From positions 62,001 to 126,000 of the forward strand of contig NZ_JAODTL010000053.1 in NCBI RefSeq assembly GCF_026191375.1: a stretch of DNA of 64,000 nt, read 5' to 3'. The position numbers and the translations under genes are program-made. Below, in pieces: positions 9,344 to 19,831 of this stretch. The notes under the pieces were generated by a model. The model was not told where the DNA came from. It searched no databases and saw only the letters and a list, made by a program, of their open reading frames with translations. This DNA is from Marinomonas pontica (GTDB taxonomy: Bacteria; Pseudomonadota; Gammaproteobacteria; Pseudomonadales; Marinomonadaceae). The stretch's first letter is position 1. The number at the start of each line of letters is the position of its first letter.

Positions 9344-10359
9344 TTAGAAAACTTTTTCGCGTTATTTGCCATGTTAATGGCATGTTGAATGGCCACTTTA
9401 AGGCTGCCGTTATTTGCTTTGCCTGTGCCAGCCAAGTCAATGGCTGTGCCGTGGTCGACGGATGTCCGAATAATAGGTAAGCCTAATGTAATATTTACGG
9501 CATTACCAAAACCTGAGTATTTTAACACAGGTAGCCCCTGATCGTGATACATAGCAAGGGCGCAGTCGGCATCATTTAGGTATTTCGGTGTAAACAGTGT
9601 GTCTGCTGGTAGCGGCCCAATTAGGTTTAAGCCCTCTTGGCGAAGTTTATTGAGAGTCGGAATGATAACGTCAATTTCTTCTCGGCCAAGGTGACCATCT
9701 TCACCGGCATGTGGATTTAACCCACAGACTAAAATTTTAGGTTGTGCAATACCAAATTTTTCTTGAAGATCTTTATTAAGTGCTGTTACTACAAGGCTGA
9801 TGCTGTGCTCGGTGATGGCCGAAGAAATGTCTTTCAGGGGTAGGTGAGTGGTCACTAATGCCACCTTCATTGCTTCGGTGGCTAGCATCATGACCACGTG
9901 CGGCGACTTGCATTGTGCTTGGAAGTATTCGGTGTGACCTGAAAAGTGAACCCCAGTCTCACATAAGATGCCTTTATGCACGGGTGGTGTGACAATAGCG
10001 TCAAATTCGTGACGTAAGCACCCTTCGCCTGCTCGCTTGAGTGTTTCTAACACGTAGGGCGAGTTGGCCACCTCTAAAATGCCAGAAGTGGTTTTTTTCG
10101 CTTTGGGGATTGGCAGGACATTAATCTGTCCTTGGGAATGAGGCGGTGCGTCTGATGGCTGCTCGAGCTTACTAATAGTGACCGATAAGCCCAATTCTTT
10201 GGCTCGATCTTCGAGCAACTCTATGTCTGCTAGCACCACCAAGCGAGCAGGAAATGTCTGTTCGCTGAGTGCGCTTAATATGATGTCTGGGCCAATGCCG
10301 GCAGGCTCGCCCGAAGTGATGGCGATGGTTGGATGTGTTTCAAGCGACCCCATTGGCAT
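9340..10359 (-). CDS. pdxA: 4-hydroxythreonine-4-phosphate dehydrogenase
   Basis: NAD-dependent, metal-requiring enzyme of the DXP-dependent pyridoxal phosphate pathway. The 339-residue protein starts near [19 protein letters not shown], the family signature. It has metal-ligand histidines in [19 protein letters not shown] and [21 protein letters not shown] or MGS is possible as the start; the ATG at 10359 is used. It follows surA by 9 bp and overlaps rsmA. The surA-pdxA-rsmA-apaGH order matches E. coli. Confidence 0.96.
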   Translation of the reverse strand: MPMGSLETHPTIAITSGEPAGIGPDIILSALSEQTFPARLVVLADIELLEDRAKELGLSVTISKLEQPSDAPPHSQGQINVLPIPKAKKTTSGILEVANSPYVLETLKRAGEGCLRHEFDAIVTPPVHKGILCETGVHFSGHTEYFQAQCKSPHVVMMLATEAMKVALVTTHLPLKDISSAITEHSISLVVTALNKDLQEKFGIAQPKILVCGLNPHAGEDGHLGREEIDVIIPTLNKLRQEGLNLIGPLPADTLFTPKYLNDADCALAMYHDQGLPVLKYSGFGNAVNITLGLPIIRTSVDHGTAIDLAGTGKANNGSLKVAIQHAINMANNAKKFSK

Positions 10360-10368
10360 TTTGTACCC

Positions 10369-11615
10369 TTACTTTTTAATATCAATAAACGCATCGGCGC
10401 GCAATTCATCAAGCCAATTGCCCAGTACTATGTCTTGTTTCTGAGCCGTTAGAGCGCGTTCAGCGTTGCTGCGTTTTACCTTGTCGCTGATGTCAGCTTC
10501 ACGTCGACCTTCAACTTGCAAAATATGCCATCCAAATTGTGTGCGGAATGGTTTGCTTATTTGGCCAATCGCGGTTTTGTCCATCATGTCTTCAAATTCT
10601 GGCACCATGGTGCCAGGCGTCACCCAGCCCAAATCACCACCTTGTAACGTAGAGCCTTGGTCTTCGCTATTTTCTTTTGCAAGTTGGGCAAAATCGGCAC
10701 CATTTTGCAGTTTTTTGTAGATGTCATCGGCAAACTCTTTGGTTTGTGCCATGTCTCTAATTTCATTAGCTCGAACCAAAATGTGTCTGGTTTTGGTTTG
10801 CTGCTGCAGGGTGACATCGGGTGAACGTTTTTCAATTAACCATAATAAGTGAAAACCTGCATTACTTTGCAATGGGCCAATCAATGGGCCTTTTTCGGTT
10901 TCGATAGCGCGTACAAAAAGTGGCGGTAATTGGTTTAATGGGCGCCAGCCTAAGTCGCCACCTTCAATGGCAAATTGCCCATCGGAGTTTTCAATTGCTT
11001 GTTGAATAAAATCGTTTTCTGTTTGGATATTGTCTGCAATCGCGTCCATTTTTATTTTGGCTTGTTCGGGGTCTGTTGCCCTGATTAACAAGTGTCTTAG
11101 ATGGACTTGCTCCTTTTCTTTGGTGATGCTGGTGCTGGAGCTAAGATAGTCGTCTACTTCTTGATCGGAAATCACAATGCGCTTTTTGATGATTTCACGC
11201 TTGATGTTGTTGATCAAAATTTCTTGTTCTATTTGAGCTCGGTAACGGTTGTAGTCAATCCCCTTGCTGGCTAAAACCGTTTTTAAACCTTGTAAATCCA
11301 GGTTCATGTTTTTAGCCACACCAAGAATGGCGTTGTCCACATCTGAACTGGATGCTCGCATGCCTACTTTGCGCGCGTAGTTGACTTGGAGTGCTTCATC
11401 GATCATTTGGTTTTGGATCTGACGGTGAATGTTATCCGTCATGATGCCGCCTGGAACACGATCCTTAACAATTTGAAAGCGGTTTTGAATGTCACTTTCT
11501 AAGATGGGTTTGGAGTCAACGATCGCTGAAATACCATCGATCTTTGTTGGTGCTGCGTGCAGAGAATGCAGTGGTATAAGTGCAAACAGCATAAAAGAGA
11601 AAAAGATAACTTCAT
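10369..11615 (-). CDS. surA: Periplasmic peptidyl-prolyl isomerase SurA (frameshift in signal peptide)
   Basis: Periplasmic chaperone and parvulin-type isomerase for outer-membrane proteins. Two parvulin domains start near VHLRHLLIRA and TKTRHILVRA, after an N-terminal chaperone region (DGISAIVDSKPILESDI). The downstream frame has no good start: it runs back through lptD. An ATG at 11613-11615, 2 bp after the lptD stop, would give a proper signal peptide (MKLSFFSFMLFALIPLHSLHA) only if one base is restored in the A run at 11600-11604 (T run on the coding strand). A one-base loss there is the likely explanation. An in-frame ATG (MLFALIP) is the weaker alternative. Confidence 0.88.
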
Positions 11616-11617
11616 GA

Positions 11618-13873
11618 TTAATATCCAACTTTTCCTTGGTTCCAGTAGCTATTGGCAATATTGTCTTCGCTGTTGGCGCGACCAGCACTGCTTAAACTAC
11701 GTAAAATAAATTGTAAAAAGACGCCACGATCGTATTCATTATCATCGTTTAGCCAGTCTTGATAGCTTAATGACACCTTGATACAGCAGTTCTCATAACC
11801 CAAACCTACGATCTCTTTGGTGGAGTCCTGTCTGATGAAGTCATACGTATACTGCGTATACATTGACCAATTTTGATTCAGAGGAAAGATGCTGCCAATA
11901 CTGGCTTGCTTGGCATCGTCGTCTGAATCTGAATTATTGATCGAATACAGATAGCTTAAGTTTATCTTTATATCGTCAGTTGGCTTGAGGTCAGCAACGA
12001 GTTGCGCCAAATTGACATTTTGATCGTCTAAGCTGTAGTTCAAATTGGCGGTTAAGCTGTATCGGTTGCCATTGTAATCCGCAGACGTTAACAGGTCGCT
12101 GTGTTTTGTATCATCAACTGGTGTGTCTGTGTCTGAGTCGCCATCAATACCAACATAACGATCTTTTAAATAGAAGACTTGACCGGCTTTAAACGCCCAT
12201 TTTTCATTATTGTTTTCATCATATAGACGACTTTCCAAACCCAGCGTGACTTGTTCTGTGTCGCCAATACGGTCACTGCCATTAAAGCGAGTGTGACTGA
12301 ATGCCTGAGAATAGGTCATGGTCGGTTCGCTGCTATCAAAATCGGGAATGAGGTTTTGATACTCGAAAGGGGCATTGAGATAGCTAAGACGAGGCTCGAG
12401 TGTTTGTCGCCATATGTGTTCATCGTCATTGCTAAAACGTCGTTCAAATAACAGCGATGAGTCGATATAGCTCGATAAATGACCCACTGCCGTGCTGCTG
12501 TCACTGTCCGTGGTGTAATCGTGCAGATTGTAGTCGCGGTATTGGGTCAAAATCCCAGGGCTAAATTTCCCCCATTCATTGCTGAAATCCAACGCCACAT
12601 TTTGATTGACGACGACACGTTCGCCATCAAAGTCGTCCTCGGCTGGATCATAGAAATCGGTGTATTGAACATCGACGTTATAATCCAGAAAGGACGCCGC
12701 CATACGATAAGAACTGTCAATGCGTGGTAACCATTCAAACGGTTGATCGACGGTGTCGTCCGGTGTCTGATAGGTTAAATACGTTACTTTATTGAGAAAG
12801 TTGCCATTGTTGAATGCAAAGTACAGGCTGCGTTGATAATGGTCTTTTTCACCAATCGAGGTGCTGTTGGCTTCTGGAAACTTGTTGTCAGTTGGGTTGG
12901 CTTCAAGTATCAGACCGGCACTAAAGTAGTCATTAAGGTTTTGTGTGGACGTTAATTTTAATAGGGTTTGCTCACCTTCGTCATTGTCTGAAAAGGTAGA
13001 TTGCTCGTAAGTGGTTTTGCCATATTCGCTGAGATGGCGAATTTCTAAATCGAATCCTTCGCCTTTTCTTTGAATGTACTGAGGCGTGATGGTGGCGTCA
13101 TAGTTGGGCGCAATATTCCAATAAAATGGAGCGGAAAAGCTGACCCCATCAGAGCCAGAATAGCCGAAGTTCGGAAACAAGAAACCAGTTTGTCGCGTGT
13201 TATCAAGTGGAAAACGCAACCAGGGAAAGTAAAAAACGGGTATGTCAGCAATGCGTATTTGCACGTGTTTTGCTGTCCCGAATCCGCTTTTGGTGTCTAA
13301 TTCAATCGAACTTCCGTACAGCTTCCAGCTTTCTTGGGTTGGCTCACACGTGGTAAAGAAACCTTCTTCAATGAAGACGACGCCATCTTGATCATTCGAT
13401 AGCGATTTGGCTGAAACACGAGAGCCCGATTGATGACTGAGTAAGATGGCATCATTGAATTCGGTTGTTCCATTGCCGTTATTTGAAATGTAAGCATCGG
13501 AGCTGCGTATTAATTGGTTGTCGCCACGCAGTGTAACATTGCCGTTGGCACGATAATATTCGTCAGGAATGCCTTCAATGTTACTGGCCGTTAACGCCGA
13601 TTGAGGTTGGACGATTTCTGCTGCGCCTTCAAGGTGAATAACTCCGCTCTTATCTCGCACGATAAGGTCGGCGCTCAGCTTTGTGCCTTTTACGTCGGTT
13701 GCTGTCCAGTTGTTGATATAGGCTCCCTGACAATATCGACTCAGCTGTGATTGCTGCTCCGTCGTCAAGGATTCTCTTGGCGCCCAATCCCATTGCTCTA
13801 CTTCCGCGTGCGCAAGTGGCAAAATGAAAAGACTTTGAAAAAATAAGGCGTAGGTGCGTAAATGCTTAACCAT
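11618..13873 (-). CDS. lptD: LPS-assembly protein LptD
   Basis: Outer-membrane beta-barrel that inserts lipopolysaccharide into the outer leaflet with LptE. The ATG at 13873 (MVKHLRTYALFFQSLFILPL) gives a clear signal peptide ending LAHA; the frame extends 7 codons further up. Mature residues show the N-terminal OstA/LptA-like jellyroll (LTASNIEGIPDEYYRANGNV) and then a long barrel rich in alternating aromatic and polar residues. The cysteines expected for the two interdomain disulfides are present (YCQG, TTCEP and a CC pair in ENCCIKV near the end). It is followed directly by surA, as in E. coli. Confidence 0.94.
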   Translation of the reverse strand: MVKHLRTYALFFQSLFILPLAHAEVEQWDWAPRESLTTEQQSQLSRYCQGAYINNWTATDVKGTKLSADLIVRDKSGVIHLEGAAEIVQPQSALTASNIEGIPDEYYRANGNVTLRGDNQLIRSSDAYISNNGNGTTEFNDAILLSHQSGSRVSAKSLSNDQDGVVFIEEGFFTTCEPTQESWKLYGSSIELDTKSGFGTAKHVQIRIADIPVFYFPWLRFPLDNTRQTGFLFPNFGYSGSDGVSFSAPFYWNIAPNYDATITPQYIQRKGEGFDLEIRHLSEYGKTTYEQSTFSDNDEGEQTLLKLTSTQNLNDYFSAGLILEANPTDNKFPEANSTSIGEKDHYQRSLYFAFNNGNFLNKVTYLTYQTPDDTVDQPFEWLPRIDSSYRMAASFLDYNVDVQYTDFYDPAEDDFDGERVVVNQNVALDFSNEWGKFSPGILTQYRDYNLHDYTTDSDSSTAVGHLSSYIDSSLLFERRFSNDDEHIWRQTLEPRLSYLNAPFEYQNLIPDFDSSEPTMTYSQAFSHTRFNGSDRIGDTEQVTLGLESRLYDENNNEKWAFKAGQVFYLKDRYVGIDGDSDTDTPVDDTKHSDLLTSADYNGNRYSLTANLNYSLDDQNVNLAQLVADLKPTDDIKINLSYLYSINNSDSDDDAKQASIGSIFPLNQNWSMYTQYTYDFIRQDSTKEIVGLGYENCCIKVSLSYQDWLNDDNEYDRGVFLQFILRSLSSAGRANSEDNIANSYWNQGKVGY

Positions 13874-14001
13874 GCAGGGTATACTTGTTACCAATAATTA
13901 TTGTCCGAAATCGGATACTGCCCATAAGCGGGTCCACGTGTTAAGACAAATGATAATCTAAGCAGGCCTATAGGGGCTACCGATTCTGGAGAAATATCTT
14001 T

Positions 14002-14805
14002 ATGTGGAAAATTGTTTGCGCCATTTTGGGTTATATTTTGGCGGGTTTACTAGGCGGCTTGCTTGGTTTTATTGTAGGTGGCGTGATTGATAGAGCGCAG
14101 AAGGGCGGTGGTTTTAGCGCTATTCGAAACGGCGCAACAATCCGTCTTCAGCAAGAAACCTTTTTCCGTACCTTATTTTTGTTGATGGGACGCTTAGCGA
14201 AATCTGATGGTCAGGTGTCGGAAGCGGAGATTCAATTGGCGCAGTCTGTTATGCAACGATTGCGTCTGTCTCCAGCAGCTCAAGCGCAAGCGAAGCAACT
14301 TTTTAATGAAGGCAAATCGGAAAACTTCGATCTTGCAACGGTGTTAAATACCTTCAAAACCGTAGTAGGACCGGGTGACCTAACGCGAACCTTATTGGAA
14401 ATATTATTGGTGTCTGCCTACGCAGATGGGCACTTTAGTGTTGAAGAGAAATCTTTTGTGTCTCAGGTTTGTGCATACCTTGGTGTGTCTGTGGCGGAAT
14501 TTGAAGCCCTGCATATTCAAGTGAAGCAGCAAGCGCACTTTAGACAGGGTTATCAGTCGTCATCCGATTACTCGTCTAACAGCGCAGGGGCAAAAGATTT
14601 ATTGAAGGCGGCGTATGAGGCGTTAGGTGTAACGCCAGACATGAGTGACGCGGATATCAAAAAAGCTTATCGTCGTTTAATGAGTAAGAATCATCCTGAT
14701 AAGCTAAGTTCTCAGGGGCTTCCTGATGAGATGATTGAATTGGCAAAAGAACGCACGCAAGAAATTCAATCCGCTTACGAGTTGGTTAAAAACGCTCGCA
14801 AATAA
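14002..14805 (+). CDS. djlA: DnaJ-like co-chaperone DjlA (TerB + J domain)
   Basis: Membrane-anchored DnaK co-chaperone. Residues 1-28 form a Gly-rich hydrophobic anchor (GYILAGLLGGLLGFIVGGVI). A TerB-like helical domain follows (KSDGQVSEAEIQ, AYADGHFSVEEK). The C-terminal J domain has the HPD motif (KNHPDKL near residue 232). At 267 aa it matches the E. coli protein (271 aa). It is divergent from lptD, as in E. coli, with a 128-bp gap, and is followed by a good terminator. Confidence 0.94.
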   Translation: MWKIVCAILGYILAGLLGGLLGFIVGGVIDRAQKGGGFSAIRNGATIRLQQETFFRTLFLLMGRLAKSDGQVSEAEIQLAQSVMQRLRLSPAAQAQAKQLFNEGKSENFDLATVLNTFKTVVGPGDLTRTLLEILLVSAYADGHFSVEEKSFVSQVCAYLGVSVAEFEALHIQVKQQAHFRQGYQSSSDYSSNSAGAKDLLKAAYEALGVTPDMSDADIKKAYRRLMSKNHPDKLSSQGLPDEMIELAKERTQEIQSAYELVKNARK

Positions 14806-14833
14806 GGGATAGCTAAGTATTTAATTGCTAATG

Positions 14834-14860
14834 GGGCTTTCATAGAAAAGCCCTTTTTTT
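14834..14860 (+). terminator. Rho-independent terminator after djlA
   Basis: Inverted repeat GGGCTTT / AAAGCCC (14834-14840 and 14847-14853) with a 6-base loop, followed by seven T. Confidence 0.85.
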
Positions 14861-14978
14861 GCGCTGGGTAATGCTGAACGCTGATTAATTTGGCGGGTGT
14901 TTTGTTTTAAAAAGCCTCGGACGCGTTGAATGAGAAGTTGTTTACCGTTTTTTCCCGTTACTCTGTCTGGGATCGAGT

Positions 14979-15790
14979 CTAGCTGAATGTAGTCTCCCTT
15001 TTTTCTGCTCTCTGGTTAGCGGCTTGTTTTCGCCACATTGCGAATTGTTCGCTTCCCACGTTGTTCACGTAGTAATCCAGCACTGGTTGCGTTATCTGTC
15101 GAATCAGTTGTGCCGTTTCGTATTCCGATAGATTGGGCGTTGGCTCAATATCAATGAGTGCCAGTGCGCTGCCAGCGGATGCATTACTGGCTAAAAAAGC
15201 AAGGGCATAACTGGCGCCGGTCTTGTAGCCTAGAAAGGCAAATTGCTCCACTCCTTCTGTTTTGGCTTTTTCTATGGTGGCTTGAATGCGAGCAAATACC
15301 AATGTTTGATTGGGTAATTCGATGGGGGATGTCTCTGTGGCGGCGTCTTCAAGGCTTACTTGAACTGGCGAAGCGCGCTTGATGATATCAGGAACTTCTA
15401 TAGACAGGGTGCACCAACTGTATTTTGGAAGCGCTGCGCGCAAAGGCGCTATTGCATCAGGCCAGTCTGGGTGTTCGTTGTCAGAGTGCAGTAACATTAC
15501 ACAACCTTGGGTTGAGCTGGTTAATGACGGGCTGTAGAGGGTTAAAAGGTTTCTCCATTGGCATCCAGCGTTTGTATCTGATGATCAAGGTGCCTCAGCG
15601 TAAGTGACGATTTTAAGGCGTCAATGCGTGATAATTGCGGTTTTGGTACAACATACTCGTTGTTGCTTTCGGGCGGTGTGCTTTGTGAATTGGTATCACT
15701 GGATGTGGGCTGAGATTCCTCAGCCAACAGAGAAAATGAGCTCAAGGAAAGAAGTGCAATGATGGTGAACGGTAGGGTAATTTTCTTCAT
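14979..15790 (-). CDS. DUF3530 family exported protein (frameshifted)
   Basis: Two apparent ORFs make sense only as one gene. The first (ATG at 15790) encodes a signal peptide (MKKITLPFTIIALLSLSSFS), a Ser/Thr/Pro-rich stretch, then LDANGETF and a stop. In the frame reached by restoring one base in the A run at 15544-15547, the protein continues LTLYSPSLTSSTQGCVMLLH and then SDNEHPDWPDAI, an alpha/beta-hydrolase-like core (FLGYKTGASYALAFL). This resembles the DUF3530 family, of unknown function, often near rpe-gph-trp genes. The joined length is about 270 aa. Family assignment is from memory of the pattern; function is unknown. Confidence 0.7.
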
Positions 15791-15879
15791 TGTTTTCAAT
15801 ACTTCTTTAAAAGGTCTTGTTAAAATGCGGTCTACATTTTCACTATGAGACCTTTATTGTGTCACTGCTGGAGTCAGAT

Positions 15880-16551
15880 ATGAATGATTTTATCATTGCC
15901 CCTTCTATCCTTTCTGCCGATTTTGCTCGATTAGGCGAAGAAGTTGATACTGTATTGGCGGCAGGAGCCGACATCATCCATTTTGATGTGATGGATAATC
16001 ATTATGTCCCCAATTTAACCATTGGGCCTATGGTCTGCAAGGCATTACGCAAACACGGCGTGACCGCCGATATTGATGTACACCTTATGGTGAAACCGGT
16101 TGATCGTATGATTGGTGATTTCATAGAAGCAGGTGCCTCTATTATTACTTTTCACCCAGAAGCCAGCGAGCACATTGACCGTTCTTTGCAAATGATCAAA
16201 GACGGCGGCTGTAAGGCCGGGTTGGTGTTTAATCCAGCCACGCCATTGCATTATTTAAAGCATGTGATGGATAAAATCGACATGGTGCTGTTGATGTCGG
16301 TGAACCCAGGGTTTGGTGGGCAATCTTTTATACCTGGCACTTTGGACAAATTGCGTGAAGCGCGTGCATTAATCGATGCCAGTGGTTATGACATTCGTCT
16401 TGAAGTGGATGGTGGGGTAAGTGAAAAGAACATCGCGGAAATCGCGCGCGCTGGTGCAGACACCTTTGTTGCAGGCTCCGCCATTTTTGGCAAAGAAGAT
16501 TACAAAGCGGTGATTGATGCCATGCGTAAAGAACTTGCGAGTACGCGTTAA
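15880..16551 (+). CDS. rpe: Ribulose-phosphate 3-epimerase
   Basis: Pentose phosphate enzyme interconverting ribulose-5-P and xylulose-5-P. I chose the ATG at 15880 ([20 protein letters not shown]) over the upstream in-frame ATG at 15817, because GGAG lies just ahead and it matches the family. The 223-residue TIM barrel has the metal-site motifs [18 protein letters not shown] and [14 protein letters not shown], and the phosphate loop [10 protein letters not shown]. Its stop overlaps the gph ATG by one base (TAATG). Confidence 0.97.
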   Translation: MNDFIIAPSILSADFARLGEEVDTVLAAGADIIHFDVMDNHYVPNLTIGPMVCKALRKHGVTADIDVHLMVKPVDRMIGDFIEAGASIITFHPEASEHIDRSLQMIKDGGCKAGLVFNPATPLHYLKHVMDKIDMVLLMSVNPGFGGQSFIPGTLDKLREARALIDASGYDIRLEVDGGVSEKNIAEIARAGADTFVAGSAIFGKEDYKAVIDAMRKELASTR

Positions 16552-17230
16552 TGAAAACGCCGCAGTATTTCACTAAATGGTTTGACGGCTGGCCGGAACT
16601 CGTCTGTTTGGATCTCGACGGGACACTTGTTGATAGCGTTCCTGATATTGCTGGTGCGGTAGATGCTTTCTTGACGGAGCTTGGATCCCAAGTGGCTGGC
16701 GAAGATCGAGTGCGCGGCTGGGTGGGTTTTGGCTCGGCTAAGTTGATCGAGCAAGCATTGGAGTGGGCCAATATTGATCCTGCGAAGCAGGAAGAGGCGT
16801 ACCGTATTTTCCTAATGCATTACCACGCGCATTTAACGGATGGCACAAGTCTATATCCAAATGTTAAAGCCTTGCTTAAAGCCTTCAAGCACAATGGGGT
16901 TCCGGTGGCATTGATCACCAATAAACCAAGTGTGTTTGTAAAGCCTATGCTGGATCACTTTGAGCTTACAGAACAGTTTGGTTGGTTGTTAGGTGGCGAT
17001 ACGTTAGAAGAGAAAAACCTTCGGCAATGCCTTTATTGTATTGCAGTGAATCCATCGAAGCATTGCCTGAAAATTGTCTAATGATTGGCGATTCGATTAC
17101 AGACTTTAACGCCGCGAAAAACGCAGGCTTTAAATGTGCTTTGGTGACGTATGGTTATCATCAGGGCGTGGATTTGAAATCGCTAGGCGCGGATGCCGTC
17201 ATCGACGATCTGGCTGAGTTGCTTGTCTAA
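16551..17230 (+). CDS. gph: Phosphoglycolate phosphatase (frameshifted)
   Basis: HAD-superfamily phosphatase that removes 2-phosphoglycolate formed during DNA repair or oxygenase activity. Motif I is LDLDGTLVDSVPDI near residue 19 and motif II ALITNKPS. The frame breaks in the A run at 17013-17017 (LEEK then NLRQ). With one A restored it continues KPSAMPLLYCSES and reaches motif IV, MIGDSITDFNAAKNAG. The rejoined length is about 226 residues, normal for Gph. It is coupled to rpe. The rpe-gph pair usually precedes trpE in Pseudomonas-like genomes, but here mscS and mgtE follow. Confidence 0.9.
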
Positions 17231-17285
17231 GCAGCGCGCTGTTATTGATATTGGCATGGGTTGAGGATGGTATTGGTTGTAATGT

Positions 17286-17322
17286 AAAAAGCGCCAAACT
17301 CTATTGAGCTTGGCGCTTTTTT
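17286..17322. terminator. Bidirectional terminator between gph and mscS
   Basis: GCGCCAA (17291-17297) pairs with TTGGCGC (17311-17317). The stem is extended inside by CTC/GAG with one mismatch, and it is flanked by A and T runs on both sides. It sits between two convergent genes. Confidence 0.85.
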
Positions 17323-17323
17323 G

Positions 17324-18436
17324 TTACTCGCTCTTTGGTTCTGCGGATAAAGAGGCTTGATTGTCTGCGGCCATATGTATGGTGTGAGTCGGGAAAGCCA
17401 CTTCCGCGCCATGTGACTCAATGATCTGCATTGCTTGGAACAGCACGTCTTGTTTGACGTTGTGATAGGTTCGCCAGTCCACGGTTTTGGTATAGGCATA
17501 AATAAAGAAATCTAATGATGATGGGCCAAATTGATTAAAATTGACCATGTAGGTTTCATTTGTATCGAGGTCTTCATGATTGGCCACCATCTCTTTAATG
17601 TCGGACAAAATGGTAGGCAATAGGCGGAAGTCGTCATAGCGAACGCCAATGGTTTCATTAATGCGACGGTGCGTCATGCGCGACGGGTTTTCAACTGAAA
17701 TAAGAGAAAACGTCGAATTTGGTACATAAAGCGGACGTTTATCGAAAGTTCGGATGCGAGTTTGACGCCAGCCAATATGCTCAACAGTGCCTTCAATATT
17801 CTGATCCGGCGATCGAACCCAATCACCAATGGCAAACGGTCGGTCTAAATACACCATCAAGCCACCAAAGAAGTTGGCCAGTAAATCTTTTGCGGCGAAA
17901 CCAACGGCAATACCACCGATACCGCCAAAGGCCAAAACTCCAGAGATGCTGTACCCTAATGTTTGCAACACCACTAAAGCGGCTGTAATGACCACCGCAG
18001 CGCGCAATAGTTTACTGATTGCGCTGGCCGTTGTGTAATCGACATTGTTGTTTATTTTGTCTGAGCTGGTTAAGGTGCGCTCGCTCTCCGATATGCATCG
18101 AAGAACAAACCAAGTAAGAATGACAATGACACCCACTTCCCTGATGGCATGAATAAGCGAACTGAAGTCTGGGTCTAATTCGGTACCGGAAATTTCTGCC
18201 GCAACACTTAAACCAGCAAGCCAAATAAACATCCCAATTGGCTTTTGAGCTGCATGAATTAAGACATTGTCCCATGGTGTTTTGGTTTTTTCGAGCTGAC
18301 GGTCAACACGCATTAGGAAGCGGGTGGCGATAAAGTTGACCAATAGTGTCCCTAGTACAACTAAAAATACCCTGACTACCCAGTGCATTTTTGTGTCGCC
18401 TAGGCCCAAATAGAGCTGCATCGTTTCCCAAGTCAT
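17324..18436 (-). CDS. MscS-family mechanosensitive channel
   Basis: Inner-membrane channel that releases solutes on osmotic downshock. The 370-residue protein has about four predicted membrane segments. The pore-lining TM3 is in SGVLAFGGIGGIAVGFAAKD and leads into LLANFFGGLMVYLDRPFAIG, the MscS signature, followed by the cytoplasmic beta domain (GTVEHIGWRQTRIRTFDKR, VPNSTF). It is longer than E. coli MscS (286 aa), with one or two extra N-terminal helices, closer in size to YbdG-like members. It is transcribed alone or with mgtE upstream (63-bp gap). Confidence 0.88.
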   Translation of the reverse strand: MTWETMQLYLGLGDTKMHWVVRVFLVVLGTLLVNFIATRFLMRVDRQLEKTKTPWDNVLIHAAQKPIGMFIWLAGLSVAAEISGTELDPDFSSLIHAIREVGVIVILTWFVLRCISESERTLTSSDKINNNVDYTTASAISKLLRAAVVITAALVVLQTLGYSISGVLAFGGIGGIAVGFAAKDLLANFFGGLMVYLDRPFAIGDWVRSPDQNIEGTVEHIGWRQTRIRTFDKRPLYVPNSTFSLISVENPSRMTHRRINETIGVRYDDFRLLPTILSDIKEMVANHEDLDTNETYMVNFNQFGPSSLDFFIYAYTKTVDWRTYHNVKQDVLFQAMQIIESHGAEVAFPTHTIHMAADNQASLSAEPKSE

Positions 18437-18499
18437 TGTTGGTTCTCTTTTCCTATATCTTTGTCGTAAATGTGAAGCGTGATTGTCGTTATGCCATCA

Positions 18500-19831
18500 T
18501 TACAAAAGCAATAGCGTGCCTAACCCCAAGAAGGCAACAAACCCTGCAATGTCGGTAACGGTTGTCAGGATGACCGAGCCAGAAAGTGCTGGGTCAATGC
18601 GTAACTTATCCAGTAGAACAGGAATCAGCACACCTGAAAGGGCCGCCATAATGATATTGACGATGATGGCTAAGCCGATAACGGCTCCTAACATTGGGCT
18701 TTCAAACCACCAAAGTGTCACTACGCCGATCACAATGGCCCATAAAATACCGTTGAGTCCGCCGACTTTTAGCTCTTTGCTTAAGAGCGACTTCAAGTTG
18801 CTGCGAGTGATCTGGCCAAGTGCTAAACCACGCACAATCAGAGTGAGCGTTTGGCTGCCGGCAATGCCGCCCATGGAGGCGACCACAGGCATGAGTACGG
18901 CAAGAGCGACCACTTGTTGCAGTGTGGCTTCAAATAGGCCGATAAAAGCCGAGGCTAAAAAAGCGGTGAGCAAATTGATACCAAGCCAAATGCCACGCGT
19001 GGCTGCGCTGCGTTTAACTGGAGCAAAAAGGTCGGATTCCTCGTTTAGACCGGCGGTCGACATTTGCTGCGCTTCGTGTTCTAAACGCCAAGTTTCCATG
19101 GCCAAGCCAGCATGGAATCGCCCTAAAAGGATGTGATTGTCGTCGACAACAGGCAGAGCAGATAGGGCGGAGCGCTCTAATTGCTCTGCGGCTTTGGTGA
19201 GTTCCGTGTCAGCGTGAATAAAAGAGCAGTCTTCATCAATAAGACTGGAAATCGGCTCATGACCCTGCGCTTTAAAGAGTTTGTCGAATTTTACGCAGCC
19301 AACCCAGCGGCCAGTTCGATTGACCAGATAAACCATGTCTGTGTAATCTGGCGTGCTCTTTTTAAGCAGTCGCATGGCTTCGGACGTACGAATGGATTGA
19401 GAGGCAATTAATAATTCGTGATCAATCCAACGACCGACAACATCATCGTCGTAAACAATACCTTGTTGGTAGTATTCACGCTGTTTGGTGTCCATTTGTT
19501 TGAGCGCGATGTCGACAAGACGATCTGGCAACGAGTCCGTGATCTCTAATAGGTCTTCGGCATCAACGTCGGTAAATAAGGTTTCAATCTCAGAATCGTC
19601 CAGCTCTTTGAGCAGTAGCTGGCGAGATTCACCACGCATTTCTACTAAAATGTCGAGCCGGTTAGCTTGTTTTATGTTGGCCCAAGCTTGCTTACGCTGC
19701 GCCAATGGAATGGATTCTAAGGCCAGCGCCACATCGTCGGGAGTCAACTCTGAAATGGCTTTATTAACGGACTCTGGAGAGTGTTCGTCATGGATAAGAG
19801 TTTCGATGAGGGCAGCGACTTGACTATGCAC
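18500..19831 (-). CDS. mgtE: Magnesium transporter MgtE
   Basis: Homodimeric Mg2+ channel of the MgtE type. The 443-residue protein has the usual order. An acidic helical N domain (TPDDVALALESIPLAQRKQA) comes first. Two CBS domains follow (the second around DTELTKAAEQLERSALSALP and VVDDNH). Five membrane segments come last, with PVVASMGGIAGSQTLTLIVRG as the core signature. It lies upstream of the mscS gene on the same strand. Confidence 0.94.
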   Translation of the reverse strand: MHSQVAALIETLIHDEHSPESVNKAISELTPDDVALALESIPLAQRKQAWANIKQANRLDILVEMRGESRQLLLKELDDSEIETLFTDVDAEDLLEITDSLPDRLVDIALKQMDTKQREYYQQGIVYDDDVVGRWIDHELLIASQSIRTSEAMRLLKKSTPDYTDMVYLVNRTGRWVGCVKFDKLFKAQGHEPISSLIDEDCSFIHADTELTKAAEQLERSALSALPVVDDNHILLGRFHAGLAMETWRLEHEAQQMSTAGLNEESDLFAPVKRSAATRGIWLGINLLTAFLASAFIGLFEATLQQVVALAVLMPVVASMGGIAGSQTLTLIVRGLALGQITRSNLKSLLSKELKVGGLNGILWAIVIGVVTLWWFESPMLGAVIGLAIIVNIIMAALSGVLIPVLLDKLRIDPALSGSVILTTVTDIAGFVAFLGLGTLLLL

